Shown here one piece after another: positions 62,551 to 64,000 of a stretch of 64,000 nucleotides of DNA. A program made the translations under genes and the position numbers. Numbering within the stretch: position 1 is the first letter of the stretch; each line of letters starts with the position of its first letter. This DNA comes from Kofleriaceae bacterium. GTDB lineage: Bacteria; Myxococcota_A; Polyangia; Haliangiales; Haliangiaceae. The stretch is from positions 1 through 64,000 of the forward strand of contig JACKDR010000024.1 of NCBI GenBank assembly GCA_020633495.1, written 5' to 3'. The notes below the pieces were generated by a model. The model was not told where the DNA came from, made no database searches, and saw only the letters and a list, made by a program, of their open reading frames with translations.

Positions 62551-63948
62551 TCAGATCGGCTTGAAGATGCTCTGAGGACTCTCGGAGCGCAGTCGACCGT
62601 GGAACTCGGATGCATACCGATCGGTCATGCCAGCAATGAAGTCTGAGATTATTCGGTCCCGAGCTGAGGGTTGGTTAAGGCGCGCATGGACCGAGCGGAA
62701 GTCGTCGGGCATGAGGCCCCCATCCGCCCCACGCAGAGTTTCGAACATCTCCTTGATAATCTGTTTGCCGCGATACTCAGCGAGCTTCAATCGCGGGCGA
62801 AGGATGAGCCCAACGAAACTGACATTCTTGAGCACCTCCACCTCAGCTCTCACCTCAGGTCTCAGACAAACGCGAGAGAGAGCAGGCACCTCGTTATTCG
62901 GCAGGAACTCAACGGCATTGATGTATTTCGTGATCAAGGAGGATGTAAATTGAGCACGCAAGTAGCCGTCGACTGACAGGTTGCGTGATGCTGTCTGCAC
63001 GGCCACCGCGTGGCTCAGCGAGTTGTCTTCCGTCGCATCGGTCGTCGCACCGAGACTCCGGAAGACCAGCCGTAGCATGTCCGTCACGTCGCTAGCCTCG
63101 AACGACTCCCCGATTGCACGCTGGACTCTTGCTGCTACGGCATCTATGACATCGGCCGGCACGGCAAGGATATCGAGCGGGGTCATGAACCCCGCGTGAA
63201 ACGCATCCTCAAGGTCGTAGGTCGAATACGCAATGTCGTCGGCGAGATCCATGATCTGGCACTCAACCGTCTTGAAGTCGCCGGTGTAGCGACGGCCGGA
63301 CAGCACTTTCTCCTTTATCCATGCTACGAGGGAACGCTCTTCGTGGTAGTAGCCCTTCACCACGCTGCCTTTACCCGCACCACGGTCATCGTTTCGAGAT
63401 GGAATCTCAAGATCGTACTTAAGGATCGCCGCCAACGTCCGAGCGCACAGGTTCAGGCCGAGGCGCTCATCTCGCCCACTATCGGAGATCCCCGACGAGT
63501 GGCCACCCAATGTGTCCCGCTTCTCAAGCGTGCCGAGAATCCGGAGCGTCTGAGCGTTGCCTTCGAACCCACCGGCCGACTCACGAAGCAGTTCGTCCAG
63601 TGCAGTCTCACCATTGTGACCGAATGGCGGGTGGCCCAGATCGTGGCACCAGCCGGCGAGTTCCGCAAGATCGGGGTCTATCTGGAAGCCCGGCTCTGCT
63701 AGGAACGCAACCGTCCCATTGAGGCGATACGCGATCGACTTCGCGATCTGCCCGACCTCTAGGGAATGAGTCAGCCGATTGCGGAAGAAATCGGACTCGA
63801 CGCCAGGGAAGAGCTGTGTCTTGCCCTGAAGACGACGGAAGGCAGCGCAATGGATCACCCGGGCGGAGTCGCGCCGAACGCTGGAGCGGTATGGCTCATC
63901 GTTCGAGATTGCCTTGCGCCGCTCCCAGTCTGACTCAGCGTACATCAT
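62551..63948 (-). CDS. dgt: dGTP triphosphohydrolase (HD domain)
   Basis: A 465-residue dGTPase-family protein that splits dNTPs, typically dGTP, into deoxynucleoside and triphosphate. The start RRDSARVIHCAAFRRLQGKTQLF and HD metal motif are complete: RNRLTHSLEVGQIAKSIA (His61), WCHDLGHPPFGHNGE (His102, Asp103) and DLADDIAYSTYDLEDA. The C terminus has the usual helical dGTPase tail. It is convergent with the ATPase/TOPRIM gene, 52 bp apart. dGTPases of this family are known to act in anti-phage defence by depleting nucleotides, though housekeeping roles in nucleotide balance are equally common. GC is lower than in the rest of the window. Confidence 0.93.
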   Translation of the reverse strand: MMYAESDWERRKAISNDEPYRSSVRRDSARVIHCAAFRRLQGKTQLFPGVESDFFRNRLTHSLEVGQIAKSIAYRLNGTVAFLAEPGFQIDPDLAELAGWCHDLGHPPFGHNGETALDELLRESAGGFEGNAQTLRILGTLEKRDTLGGHSSGISDSGRDERLGLNLCARTLAAILKYDLEIPSRNDDRGAGKGSVVKGYYHEERSLVAWIKEKVLSGRRYTGDFKTVECQIMDLADDIAYSTYDLEDAFHAGFMTPLDILAVPADVIDAVAARVQRAIGESFEASDVTDMLRLVFRSLGATTDATEDNSLSHAVAVQTASRNLSVDGYLRAQFTSSLITKYINAVEFLPNNEVPALSRVCLRPEVRAEVEVLKNVSFVGLILRPRLKLAEYRGKQIIKEMFETLRGADGGLMPDDFRSVHARLNQPSARDRIISDFIAGMTDRYASEFHGRLRSESPQSIFKPI

Positions 63949-64000
63949 GTCAACGAATGGTGCCTCGCCACGATGCGCCGTGCAGAAGCCCCTACTGCTT

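Overview
The window is about 70% GC on the left, has long neutral opposite-strand frames, and carries gene orders typical of myxobacteria-like Deltaproteobacteria (Myxococcota; the many short Asp/Gly-rich lipoproteins and acidic low-complexity tails fit a Kofleriaceae/Haliangium-type genome). This lineage call is inference from composition, gene order and protein style; no rRNA is present.

Positions 1-43,580 are ordinary chromosome. It starts inside a class III nucleotide cyclase, then a HAD phosphatase, a BKACE-family enzyme, a CysQ-like phosphatase, an ECF sigma factor with a FecR/AgmX-like membrane partner, TldD/TldE, a BMC-like protein, a pseudouridine synthase with ScpB/ScpA, an M50 protease, XerD, and a Lon-fold lipoprotein. 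A long leftward supercluster (19.1-30.1 kb) holds nusB, ribH, ribBA, ribE, ribD, nrdR, rpiB, fabF, acpP, fabG, fabD, plsX, rpmF and yceD: riboflavin synthesis plus fatty acid and phospholipid initiation. Then come lectin-like lipoproteins and a sulfatase, an Mla/MCE lipid transport operon with alr, a Crp/Fnr regulator, thiS-thiG-thiE, and a GHKL ATPase protein. Several genes (anti-sigma partner, rluB tail, ribD, thiE) are broken by single-base shifts in G/C runs, which looks like residual assembly error.

Positions 43,887-57,898 are an integrated mobile element. It lies between a truncated tRNA-Thr copy and an intact tRNA-Thr(CGT), with a tyrosine integrase reading into the left copy. Its leftward operon encodes membrane-anchored cell-wall enzymes (M23 peptidase fused to GIY-YIG, SLT transglycosylase), an ExbD-like protein, Gly-rich membrane proteins and unknown proteins, but no terminase, portal, tail or replication gene that I can recognise. 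A 2,231-nt group II intron splits the M23/GIY-YIG gene; its boundaries can be placed from GTGCG, EBS1/IBS1, EBS2/IBS2 and domains V/VI, and splicing restores the frame. A divergent arm carries a possible sigma-like regulator, a zinc-ribbon membrane protein with a possible pore-former-like domain, and a Cys-rich lipoprotein.

Positions 58,258-63,948 lie just beyond the tRNA, have clearly lower GC, and look like a defence cassette: a membrane kinase-like protein lacking the usual ATP-binding lysine, a fused ABC-type ATPase/TOPRIM (DUF4435-like) protein resembling a merged PARIS AriA-AriB, and a convergent dGTP triphosphohydrolase.
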